From: Chionis minor
Lineage: Eukaryota; Chordata; Aves; Charadriiformes; Chionididae
DNA length: 64,000 nucleotides
Reading direction: 5' to 3'
Assembly: GCA_013398295.1 (NCBI GenBank)
Contig: VZSF01001351.1
Location: 1 to 64,000 of the forward strand
Shown here: piece by piece, positions 51,801 to 64,000 of the stretch
How positions within the stretch are numbered: the stretch's first letter is position 1
Layout of the letters: every line of letters starts with the position of its first letter
Notes under the pieces: model-generated
Told to the model about the DNA's origin: nothing
What the model saw: the letters and a program-made list of their open reading frames with translations, nothing else
Database searches by the model: none
Translations under genes and position numbers: made by a program

Positions 51801-54800
51801 AAAACAAAAATAAATTTGGAATATGCTTCAAGTAAATTACAGTTAAAGTTCTTCAAAGATAAAAATGAGGGTGATAATCACTGATAAAGTTACAAACCTG
51901 AACTGTTAACTCATTATCCTTCTGTTCCAAATGAACCAAGGGGGAGACTTGTTGTCACTGTACTCAGGACTTGCCAATGATTTAGTGACTGCAGTAATGA
52001 AGGATGGAGAACAGAAAAGTCTTTCATAATAGGAGAACCAATTTGTTTTAGTCTTGAAGTACTGGGAGGAAATAATATTGAACTGTAACACAGATGAACT
52101 TACAAAAATCTTTCTGGATAAATTACTGCAACCTCATCTTCCGTTTTTATGACTGCCATAGCAGGAGAATGAGAATATGGGGAATGAGAAAACACTAGAA
52201 GTTGATATAGTTTCTTTAGGCAGTTTTGGAGACACTACAAACAGTACATGACTGAATCTAAAATACTGTTGTGACACTTGATTTTGAAGGCATACAAACC
52301 CACTTGAATTTCTGTTTGCAAAATGTGTAAATGTGGAGCATATACACATAAAAGTGCACAAAAGTTTTGCATCGTGTTTGTGGAATTCAGGCAGGGGTGC
52401 TTGAGATTGCTGGTGAAGAATGATGAAAAAATGTAGCAACTGAGAGTATGAGAACAATTTCCCATCCATATAAAAATCACTAAGTCTTAGTAGAGCGAAG
52501 TAGCACTTACCACTGTAGTTTGCATGTGTAAGGATCCTGAGCACATCCCCAGGGAGGTTTGGCCCCTGGGGTTGGGGGCCAGCATGGCCTAGGGCAGCCC
52601 CAAGCCACTGGTGGCTGTGGAGAAGCTCCTGGGCACCCTGTGGGGAGACCGTGGCCAGGGCTGACCCCTGCCCATGGGGGCTGCTTGCCACATCCTGCTG
52701 CACAGCCATGGCTCCTAGTTGAATCCCAGACCTAGAGGGGTTGATGTCCTGGCCCGGCCTCATCCTGACCCCCATGCATGATGGTCCTGCCCAGCTATCC
52801 CCAGGGTTGTGTTGAGCCTGGTTCCCCTCACCGGGCCTGATGCTGACCCTAGCCTGCAGGCTGACGTTCTGGCACAGCTTTGGCCTGTCCCCAGGGAGGT
52901 ACCCAGTGTCCGGTGCTGGAGTACCCCCAGCTGCACCCTGGCAATGTGCGTATTTGTCCCGTTTGAACACTTACGACAATTGTACACTTTCAGCAAGTGA
53001 TTATAGATAGAGAGTAATGAAACTTAAGAAATGCCATAGGTCTAAAAGAGCTACATACGGCATTTTCTACACTTAAAAAATTTGAAATGCAATATGCTCC
53101 TCCTGATAAATGTCTACAGCTTCTCCCCAGTGTTCATACTCCTTTCTCAGTCACCGAAATTGCATACAAAGAATAACTCCTTGTTATTAAAGATAATTTT
53201 ATTATCACTTATGTGCTTGTATATCCACACTTCAACTTTGTGAAATCATCCTGGTTTCATCAGTGGGACAGATGCTGTTATCTGAAGGTGAGTGTTTGGC
53301 TTCATTTTATTATGACCTGTACTACAAGTTTAATTTGAAAGTGGAATTAGGCTGAAATGACCAGATGTCCTGGTTTAGCTGACACAGCTGGTAAAATCAT
53401 GGAGTGAGTCCTCCTGGAACACATTTCTGGGCACATGAAGGAGAAGAAAATGATTTGGAACAGTCAGCATGGATTTACCAAGGGCAAATCATGCCTGACC
53501 AGCACGATTGCTTTCTGTAATGAAATGATGGATTTGTGGATGACGGGAGAGCAGTGGATATCATTTACATCAACTTTAACAGGGCTTTCAACAGTGTCTC
53601 CCACTGTATTTTTTATCGAAGTTAGGCGATTATGGTATGCATGGGTGTGCACCTACATTAAAAATCCGGCTGGCTGATCATCCTCAGAGGGTGGTGGTTA
53701 ATAATGCTCTGCCTGCAGGCACGTGAAAAATGGAGTGCTACAGGGGCTATCTTGGGACCTGTCCTGTTTATCATTTTCATGAATGACCTGAAGAAGGTGA
53801 ATGGAGCACAATATCATGGAGTTTGCAAATGACACCAAAGTGAGTGTGTGTGTGTGTGTGTGTATGTGTATTTGAAGGGGAGGATGAGCTGATAACATAC
53901 TTAAGGGCAAAGCTGCCATTCAGAGAGACTTAGACATTGTATAGTCTTTGTTCTTGGAGGTTTTGAAGATTGGACTCTATCAAGCTCTGAGCAATCTGAT
54001 TTGATCTCATAGATTACCCTGCTTTGAGCAGAAGGCTGGACTAGGGACCCCTTGAGGTCTCTTCTAATATGAATTATCCTGTGATGCTATGATCCAGTTT
54101 AAATGGCATTCCCTATGTTCTGGCAAGAATCTTTAGGTCACTCCTATCTTGTTTTTACCTACAGTTGGAGGCTTTACCCTTGCATGTGCAAAAAGCAGGG
54201 TCCTGGGAAGTTAGCCATTCATGGCACAGTGCAGATAAACTCAGCTTCTGAGTTCTGCTGTGACCTCTTTTGCACCCTATACAATCTTGGGAAATTGCCT
54301 TGGCACTGATAACTGTATTGGATGGAGTAATCTAATGCGGCGGGAATGTCTTGTCTTATGTCAGGTACCACAAAAGCACGCTCCTTGCGTCACCATAAAT
54401 TAGGGCCACTTCTGAGGGTGAATTCAACTGTATTTGGAAGGAAATGCAAAAGGGGTGACTTCTGCCTACATATGGAACACAGAAATGGATATATACAGAT
54501 GTAGAGGGGAAAGTGTTTACAGTAGTGAGAGAAGGAAAGCTGTTGTGTGTAAGAATATAAAATGCCCTACTAAGTCAGTCTGGTGACCCACCTAGCTTGT
54601 TGTTCTGACTCAGTGCCTAGAAGAGGTATTGTTTTGCATGACCATGGGAGCCTAGACACTTTCTGTGGTCCATTCCCCTTTTCTCTTGGTGCTCTTGTAT
54701 TAGGATGTTACAGAGTACATTCATATATTGTCCTTTTAGTATATATTTATGGATTTTTGTGCAGAAGTTTTCTTCTTTTTGAACTTGCTGATATTCTTCT

Positions 54801-57800
54801 CCACAACCTGTAGCAGCATAAAATTTTGCTGTGTGAAGTATTCCCATCATTTTTTACCATTCTACCAGCCTTGAATGCCCCAGGGTATTGCAATGGGGGA
54901 TCTGGTGAACAGCAAATCTGCATTCAGGTTATCAGTTGTAATATAGGCATATTGCAATGTCCAGATCTTTAAAATATTTAAGTTATTGATAGTTTTTAAT
55001 GGCAAGACGGGAATATTGTCTGATGTGGAAAGCTGAATGAGGACATCTTTGGTAAAGAGAAACACTGAAAAAAGCAAAGTCTGCATCCTCTGAATATTAA
55101 AAGATTCTAAAATCCTTATCTTAATACTTCCACCACCCAGAAGCTTATATATTAAAACACAACAGGGAAAAATTAGAAAAGATATTATTGTCATAGCAGT
55201 AGAGTTCATGAGCACCAATTTACTATCCTAGTATTGGTAACTTCAGAAATAAGAAATATTTTATCCTTTTTTTTTTTTTTTTTCAAAAATTTTAACTAAA
55301 AAAGCCTGAATAGTAACTTTGCATTATTCTAAAAAATCAGAAAATCAGATCCTACTACAAGGAAGTTAATTTTTCTATGGCTGTCTAGAAGAAACAGGAG
55401 GAATATTGCTTCAAAACTGGAATGCTTGCAAAATATAAAGAACGTGAATGTGATAACTATTTAGTTTGCATTAGAACAAAGATTTTGGAGTTATTTTTTA
55501 ACAGAGTGCAAAATTCAGCTGAAATAAAGAAATTCACCTACAAAGGCACTAGAAAGAGTGACAGAGAAAGAAAATGGTGTAGCCATGTTGCATATCACTA
55601 GTATCATATTAACAAGAAAAAAAGCCAAATGTAAGTTTAAATGGTAATTTTTTCCTCCACCACATACTGGTTAAAACCTAACCAGGTAGTAAAGTTCTCT
55701 GGTTTGGGTTTTTATTATTTCAACAATGTTTATAAATTTTCCCACAGATAATGGGACTAGTTCTTTGCTGTCTTTCACCATTGCAAAAAAATGGTAGGAA
55801 AAAAAAATCTAAGAGAACTTACAGTTCTAAATTGTGAAACATGGTACCAGTATTTCCAGTAAAGCAGGGGTAGAATTAGAGCACCAAGCCAATTTTGGTC
55901 CAGAAAAATAATTGCTGTGTTTATGTGGAACGACAGTAAGCTAATATGAATATGGTTTGCTGCAGAAGTCTGTGACTTGAAGTGCTGCACCACAGAAAAG
56001 TTTTGCATCCTAACCTGAGCTGGCTAATTACATGGCAAATTAGCCTACAGCTACCTAGTCAGAGACTCTTTAAAACCTGCTGCTTGTAATTTTGATTTCA
56101 TGATCAGTGTAGGCAGAGGTCTGGGTACATCTCTTTAAATAGACATCTAAGATGTAAAACCTGAAGTAATTGTGACAATGTTGTGTCAATGGCAAGGAAG
56201 TTGAAATTAATTATTGTTACACTTACTCATCCTCATAATTGCCACTACTGTTATTCCCAGTTCATCTTAAAATGCAAAGAGTTAAATGTTAAGAAATGGA
56301 AAAGTATCTTCAAGAAATTTTATTTAGTCATCAGTACAGAATTTCTAAATACCATTTTAGAATGCAGAAACTATTGGTTTAAGATCTTTACTGCTCTTTG
56401 AATTTATTTTTTTACTTCCTTATGGCTGTTACTTCACAAGCAAACCTTGTGGGATGTAAAGGAAAATAAAACCTGCTCATATAGTCCCTGATACTGCAGG
56501 CTGAAGAATGCCATAAGTATTTGTCCCTCACCAAAATATCTGCAAATCTGAGGATGTGCATACATTCATTTTTAATTGATAATATGTAGAAAAGGCCATA
56601 GCTGAATATGTGGCATTCTAGAGGATTCCCAGGTCATTCTGTCAGGGTCTGATTCTGTATGACTGTAGGGATCTTTACAATATATTATGCACCCTGCTTC
56701 CCACCAACTTCGAGATTAAGTTACTAAATTAAGAATCTTTTGGTACACTTTTAATATAATATACTATTTTTTTCTTTTTTTTTCCCCTCCATACATATAA
56801 ATAAATATACTTTGAGGAAACGAATGTTGAGGCACAAAAATAACAGATCCAGTTGAGTATTGTCATCCACTGGTGATGGACCTTCTGTGTGTTTCAGATT
56901 TGTATCACACCTTTTTTCCCCATGTCTTTTCCTTCTGCTGACATTTTTGTGTATAGGTACAAACTGCTTCATATATATTGTGTACTATAAAGTGACCAGT
57001 GTGAAAACTGCAGAGAGATGAATGCTGCACTTGATACCAGCTACTAAGCTCTTCAGTAAGGATGCAGAAGACTGCAGTACTCTGTGTTCGTAACCTGCCA
57101 AAATACATGTGTTTATTTAACTCATATTGTTCTTTACCTAACTGCTGTACCAAAGAGATGGTACAGAAAGGATTCCAGGAAAAAAAAAAAAGAATTCTTT
57201 CAAATAGATATTTGCCGCTAAGTACATTGGGCATTAGAAAGAAGAACATTCAGAACAAAAGTCTGATTTCACATAACCTGGAAGGCATAGATGTGTTGAA
57301 CAGATCAATAAAAAAACTGCTCAGTTTATTAGATAATGTCAGATACTGTTTTTTTGAAAGTTATCACAGAGAGGAGCTTGTTTTTTATGAACAACAGAAA
57401 AGATTTAAGATAATATTTCTATGGCCAGTAACTTAGTTATTTTTTATGATAATTCAAAAAGGTACAGCTATTTCATATAATTGGAAAAAAAATATATGTA
57501 GCTTGTCTATCTGTCTATGTATCTATCTATTTCATTATTTATTCAATTTGTACATAGATACATTTTGGTTACAGACATATTTCTATCTATCTGTGTCTAT
57601 TTATACCTACATATTATATATATAAAATACTCTTCATTTGCAGTAAAAAAGATTATTTCATTGATTAAGTCCATATTGCCTTCTGGAAAGAACAGATCTA
57701 TTGTCTTCTAGAGATTTCCTGAATCTCAGTGTATTTCTGTAACATCTTGTGCATGAGAGACAAATGTTACTAGCAGTACTTGGGGATCTTGAGTTGCAGC

Positions 57801-60800
57801 TATGGGTAGAATTAGAAGGACACGCTTCAGCATGACACCACTACTGACTTAAAATTGAGGATTCCAAAAACATAACATTTCTTGGAAGCTAATTTTATGT
57901 TAAACTATGATTTTCAAAACTAAAAGAAAATAAAATCTCTTTCAGGATCATTAGACCTGTAGTTCTTCAGCAAAATAATGAGCCCAAGAAACTTTGTGTT
58001 GTGTAAGGCATCCTTGTTTGAAGGATGGTCCTTTACTCATGTTCCACTTGAAGCTTCCAAATAAGTGAATAATTTATGTCTTCTGCTTGCCTCCTGCGTA
58101 GGGCTGATTTCACCCGAAGGACGTTATCAGCCATTATGTCAATAAATACACTATGTAGATGGATCCTTCTGAAACTAATGACAAAGTCTTTAATTTGGCT
58201 AAAAATAGTCTTTAAAAGTCTAAGCACTGTCAGCATTCCTGGGGTTCTCGTACTACATTCTCTTCAGTAATCTTTGTAGAGCCCCTAAGTACAGTAGCAC
58301 TGTTACAGTATGTGATTGATGTTGGGTAATTAAAACCTTATCTATCCGGAAACCAAGTTTGTTAAGCAGCAGTATTTATTAATGCTGATTCAGGGACCTA
58401 CCAGTGTATATGTTTGAATTTGTCTCTAGCAGCAGTAGTGTAAGAGGTAAGAGTTATTGATAGCATGTATTTATTTGATAGCTACTATGGGTCTGGGAGT
58501 CATATATTGATACAATTTTTGCTGGTAATAAAATGTCAGATTAAATGAAAACAGCAGCATTCTTATTTTTAATGGTTAGTAAAACTTACTGCCTGCTGCT
58601 GCCTCTTGACAACTAGAGATAAGCCTAAAGGTACATGTTACAAAAGAATTGAGTTCCTTACACAAAGGTGCTTGTCATCTAAACCTTTGGTTATATTGGA
58701 ATGCCTTAGCTTCCAAAAGTATATCTAGCAAGACGGAAAATCAGTAATTGCTTTGTAGAGGAGCATAAAACACTCAGCTAACATTGTGAATTTAGTGTGA
58801 AACTGAAAAATGTCCTATCCGCTGATACAGTGCAGAAATGTTTAACTAACTGCAGTCGTAGATGAAAAGGCACTAGAAATGTCATAAAGTAGACAGGTAA
58901 TACATATGTGCGCATATACAGTCACACACTCATACATATAGAAGATGTCATGAGAATGACTTTTCCCATTTGTGTTGCCAGTTATTCTGCTAACATTATA
59001 TTCTTTAAAATCATTCCTCCTATTTCTACCTATTTTTACAGACACATTTTTAGTTTCCGATCTTCTGATTTAGAAATAATCATGATACCACCAGCAGTTC
59101 TTGGATTTTTTGTTTGTTTTGAAGTTTAAATAATCCCTGTTTTTTGCATCAGCCTCCCATTTTACATCTCCTAGATTTAAGACGATCTGGATTATATACT
59201 CAGAGTTTTTGGGCCAGAATCCTGAAAAATAAAAGAAAAACCTGTTTTGTATTTCATAATAACTGCTTACTAGTCAAGAATTTGGCATGACTATCATTTT
59301 TTTAAGATGAAAAATATATACATGTGTATAACAGTTTGGAGTTCACACACCACTGAAATGAATTTAGACCTCACAGGGTTCTCTGTATCTTCATCTTTTT
59401 TTTCATTTGTTTGGTCATGTTTTTAAGATTTTGTTCATAGACTTGAACAAGCAACTTTTTTTAAGGAATTTTTTTAGTTTTCTTTTTTTTTCCCCCTTCC
59501 TNATTGCATATATCAGGTTCAGTCCATAGTGGTGAGTTGGGTACCTTTTACCAACTTTGCTGCTCTGTGCATTGGCTTAACCTTCATATTAATATGCGAT
59601 CCTTGTAACTAAATGTATCCTAAAGCTTTAAGCATATGATCATGTTTCAGTATTTGTCTTTGGAGACATTAATAGGGTTATTGAGCAACAAAATGACAAT
59701 CAGCAGTTTTAGAGGTCGTTCATTATACACTGTATAAATATTTTATACATTCCTAGCTGTTTACAGATAGCAATAGTGTAAAAAGAAACAGCAAGTGTTC
59801 AGTATCTAATGCGGCTGATCTAGTTGCTAATGCTTGGTTTTTTAAAAAGCTATCTATATGTTTATGCAAATTCTAACTTCTACATGACATAGTTTTGTAG
59901 CACGGTCCAGCAGAATCTGTCATTATAGAAGCTTAGAGGATCATTGCATTCAAGTTCATCCACACCGTTAAAAAGAGTTACGTTTAAATTAAATTAAAAC
60001 ATGTCACGTGCCAAATATCCTTAAATTAGCAAATAAATCTTCTTGCATCACCTTTTGTGTTTTTTAGATATTTATGTTTGGATATACAATGGATGTAGAG
60101 TCTCATAATTTTCAAAAATGTCTGTTTTGGAATTTGACAGTTTAAATGTTGGCATGAGGCCTGAGTGTTTGGCATAGTGAGCGTGTATACACTGAATGGC
60201 AAGTACACTTTGTGGAACCTTTTGTGATCTGGTATGCAGATGCTGGCTTTGTCCCAGCTGCATGTAAGACTGGGACATATTTGTCTACAATTCCCTGCCT
60301 TCCTTTAGAGATATCTTTGGTGTATAAATAGGAAAGGAGGTGTGTTGTCTTTGAATCAGCTACTCAATCTGCACTAAAATACCAGAGACTGCACCTGCTG
60401 TGGAGTACAAATTCAACTTGCACCACTTCAGATACAAAGCTGTAGTGCAGTTGGATAAATCAAGACAAAGTGCTTCCTAAATTAGCTGATGACTCTGTTA
60501 ATGGGGGATTTTTTGTTGCCCTGTAGAAAAACAAGGACCAAATCCCTATCCTTTTCCTGGTTTCCTGAACTTGCCATCTGGATTTGCACTGCAGAGAATT
60601 TGAGAGCCAAATGTTTCAGTACAGCAAAAAGTGACACCTGAAAAAAACCCAACCCCAAACCAACCAAAAAAATAACAGCAACTAAGATCCGAACCAACCT
60701 ATCTGCATTTTCATCTCAATGCTATTGTGGAGCACACTGGGACGTGACCACTAGATGTTCTGTGTCTCCTACTTTCAGTGTAATTTAAAACTTACTTTCT

Positions 60801-63800
60801 AAGAAGGAAAAAACATTAATGTGTTGAATAAACAGTTAAATAATAAGGATTTATTTTTTGGAGAGAGAACCAAACTTAGTCTGATAAATTTTTTTGTCGG
60901 GGTCCAGAGGTATGGATAATTCCACATAAGACATAATGCTTCCCAGTTCATTCTAATTTTGTTTTCTAAGCAACTGCTCTTTTGCTGTTATAAGTGTATT
61001 TTCCAGCTCATAATGGAAATGAGTTACACAGCTACGTGTGGCATAAGAAACACTAGTTAGTCCAGTGTGCATGTGACCGGAGAGGTTATTTCACTAAGAT
61101 GTATACTAGTTTTAAATATTGTCATAGAAATAACTGTTGCCCCATCAATTGATGACAGTTTTTATTTTCTTAAAACAAATTTTTCCTTATCCCAAGCCCT
61201 TAAAAGTCACTGTAAGCTTCTAGAGCTGAAATGAAGACTGAGCATTTCCAGTCTGTAGAAGTGTAATGTGAAGCTAGACTATAATTTTTTTCAGCGGGCC
61301 ATAAAAAAATTATTAAATTGTAAAAAAAAAAAATTAAATTCACTGATATGCCTTCACCAGCAAAAATATTCTTAGCTGCATACAGAAGTTGTAATGGCAA
61401 GTTATTATTTCATTCTGTGTATACTGCTCTATGTTTAAAAAAATTAACAGTAAAGGTCGACAAAGACTGAAGGTGCATTCTAGAATTTTTATTAGAGTTA
61501 TTTGCTTGAATCTGTTCAGCTGCACATTGTTCAGTAACTAGCCATTTTGAGTCAAATTACCTACCTAAATGAGCTGAGCAAATGCTGGCTCAATTTAGTT
61601 ACATACTATGAAATTTGTACATTGCGTTCTTCATTTTAGTGAATAGTTTGCTGAAGACTAACATTCAAATAGCATTTACCATTATCTTGTTAATAGGCCT
61701 TACTGCTTTAAATCTACTAAGAATGCAAATAAATGATAATTCTGCACTCATTAAGGAAATCTCCAATGACTGACTTTGGTTAAATGTTCGAACAGGCATG
61801 TTTAGCACTTCTTTGGGGTTGGTAAAATTCCAAAAATCTGTAAATTGAAGTTCTGTGGAGTGCTATAAAATATGCATAATGAAGCCCTGGATGTAAATTC
61901 AGAAGATTTATATTGCAGCATTCTGCTTACGTTATTCAATCTGAATGCTTCACAGGTTTTTATGAAGCAAATAAACTGTTCTTTTTCTTGAAATTCATTT
62001 TGAATGGTCACCATGGATTCATTGTTACATTACTTAGTTCACACATTAAAGACTGAATGGTTCCTTTTAGTGTATATATCATACTAGAGTTTTATTGCAC
62101 AGTATTTCTGAAGCCTGGGCACTCCATCTGTAGTAGCAGTACACTAAAGTTGCCTATAGACATAAGTAGTTAAAATAGAGCTGAAAACAATGTTTATGAG
62201 TACCCTTCTACTTTAAACTCATGTATTCACTTGAGTCATGCTTATGATTCCAATAATTCATAGCCAGTGAACATTAACTGAAAAAAAAGTTTATTTCCAA
62301 GGGTCCTTAAATATAATTTATGGAAAATAAATACTAATTCTCATACAAACTAGACTCCCACGTGGGTTTTCTGTGTGTCTTTTAGAAGGAAGGGAGCTAA
62401 AGCATAAGTTTGTGCACAACTGCCACCAAGAGCTGTAGGTCTGTCAAAGAAACCGCATCAGGGCTTTGGGTATGTCTGTACCCTAAAAAAGGGAAAAAGC
62501 ACCAAGAAAGAATCACAGAGGTGTAGTTGTACTAGAGATGCTCCAGTTGACACAGGAGGCAGCCTGCTACTGTGGAAATATTTAGTTCAGGAAAATATTG
62601 TCTTCCAGTGTGGAGGATCATACTTGGTACTTCAACAAATCCCTTCATTGATGATTCGGTTCTAGATGAGCTAAACTAAATGGTAGTCAGGATGTTTCAG
62701 ATTTGCACTGAAACAGAATTATTTTGATATTTATTATATCCTTTTACTTTTAAGGTCTACATGCACAACTGTATGTTTATACCTGTGCCATTTTTAAAAC
62801 AAAGACCTACTATAGAACAAACTGTCTTTGGTTTCTAATTCTCTATTTTCTGCTTAGTATTTCTGTTTCTTTTAAGATGAAGAAACCCATGCTATGGAAT
62901 CCTGAAACGAGTGGTATGGAGTAGTGCAATCAAAGTTAAACTCAAATAAATATTAGCCACAGAGGTATGTGTAAATAGGTAGCAGTAATGTTAGCACACC
63001 AAATATTGTAAGTACCATAAAAATTTGAATGGTTTATTTTTTGATTTTGTATTATTCAGAGATAATTTGGAAAAATATTTTTAGAACATTGTGGTATAGC
63101 AAAAGGATTTCCAGAATTTCACAGCTATACTATACTATTTTATAGCATTTTATCAATCTGTTTTACGACACTGTATTAAATATAGGTCACACCTATTTTG
63201 CAGTGTATGTTCAATATAACCATTCTTGTCATTCTTTGTTATTTCAAAATTTTTTGCACATTTTATATAAAAAAGGAAATAATGTTCATGTGTTATGCAA
63301 CTAAACCACTATAGTACTACACATAATTCATTTTGAACACCAGGGAATATAAAATGCCTGTGGAAATTAGAGCCAGCTTGAATTGCTAAACTGTGTTCTG
63401 TAGTAAAGAATAGAGGAACAGATTAGTATTCGAGCTTTTGGATCACATTACACTATGATGATAGAGTACATCTAGAAGCAATTAAGACAGTGATGAATAT
63501 GAGAACACAGAGCTTAATTGAGGGATACTTTTATAAGAAACAGTGTATGTAGAGCATTTCTGATTCGGAGTAGAAAACCAAGCAATTAAAGATAAGTGAT
63601 GAAGATAAAACAATTTAAAATGGAATAGCTACACATACATTTGCGTGTTTATCCACATATTCAGAAATAAGTAATGAATTATCTTAGAGGAATTAGTAAG
63701 GGGCAGAGTTAAAATAGAAATTCAGTGGCACGAACTTCAGGGTCCAACTGGATTTAATCCAGTATTCCATCATAAACGGTGTAGTGACTTCAAAAAGTGG

Positions 63801-64000
63801 TACTCAGAATTGATGGTTTCTGTCATAATTCCAGAACTGTTTGAAACTAGATTATATGGAAATTACAGCAGGGTGACACCCCTGGTAGGATACGAGTAGA
63901 CCAGAGTTATGGCCAAGGAATGGAGAATGCTGTATTAATTTAGAAGACCTAGTGTGAGACAGATTTCTGATTCTGATTTTATGGACAGGGCTAGAATCTT

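Overview
This is an AT-rich, gene-poor stretch of a bird genome. The evidence is the repeat content: many CR1 LINE copies, several ending in the avian CR1 hallmark (tandem TTCTATGA-like octamers), plus long terminal repeats (LTRs) of avian endogenous retroviruses. I find no convincing host protein-coding gene, tRNA, rRNA, CRISPR array or bacterial feature. The window is most likely intergenic or inside a very long intron. One 62-base segment near 4.6 kb has exon-like borders and is the only hint of a host gene.

Layout. 1-2345: minus-strand CR1 that keeps its GC-rich 5' leader, ORF1 esterase remnant and endonuclease; it runs off the left edge. About 3325-3745: GC-rich island of unknown identity. 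5879-6437: solo LTR with a perfect 5-bp target-site duplication. 6.4-20.5 kb: mostly featureless, with one ancient CR1 and small tandem duplications. 20.5-21.2 kb: GC/TG-rich island, probably an unclassified repeat. 22.2-23.3 kb: two minus-strand CR1 fragments. 26847-27343: second solo LTR, flanked by a 6-bp duplication. 30.0-30.8 kb: an ancient minus-strand CR1 followed by a fairly intact plus-strand CR1 3' end. 33801-34193: third LTR. 37.2-40.8 kb: a nearly complete CR1 ORF2 copy inserted into an older CR1. 41.7-42.5 kb: another CR1 3' end. 44-48 kb: an assembly-damaged zone. 48.5 kb, 53.4-54.1 kb and 54.5 kb: further CR1 fragments. 52.5-52.9 kb: second GC-rich island. 55-64 kb: essentially empty.

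The assembly damage changes how the window should be read. A 1979-base block (42067-44045) repeats without visible difference at 44047-46025 across a single N. A 312-base block (46444-46755) repeats at 46933-47244 across two Ns and a 175-base orphan piece. Both look like unmerged contig overlaps. Just downstream, a 359-bp LTR with a lysine-tRNA primer-binding site and leader runs into a 216-base N gap, so a provirus is probably missing from the assembly.

No set of genes works together here. The content is layered retrotransposon history: ancient CR1 relics, younger CR1 copies (one nested), three LTRs without visible internal sequence, and one LTR that still has proviral leader sequence. I found no previously undescribed biological system.
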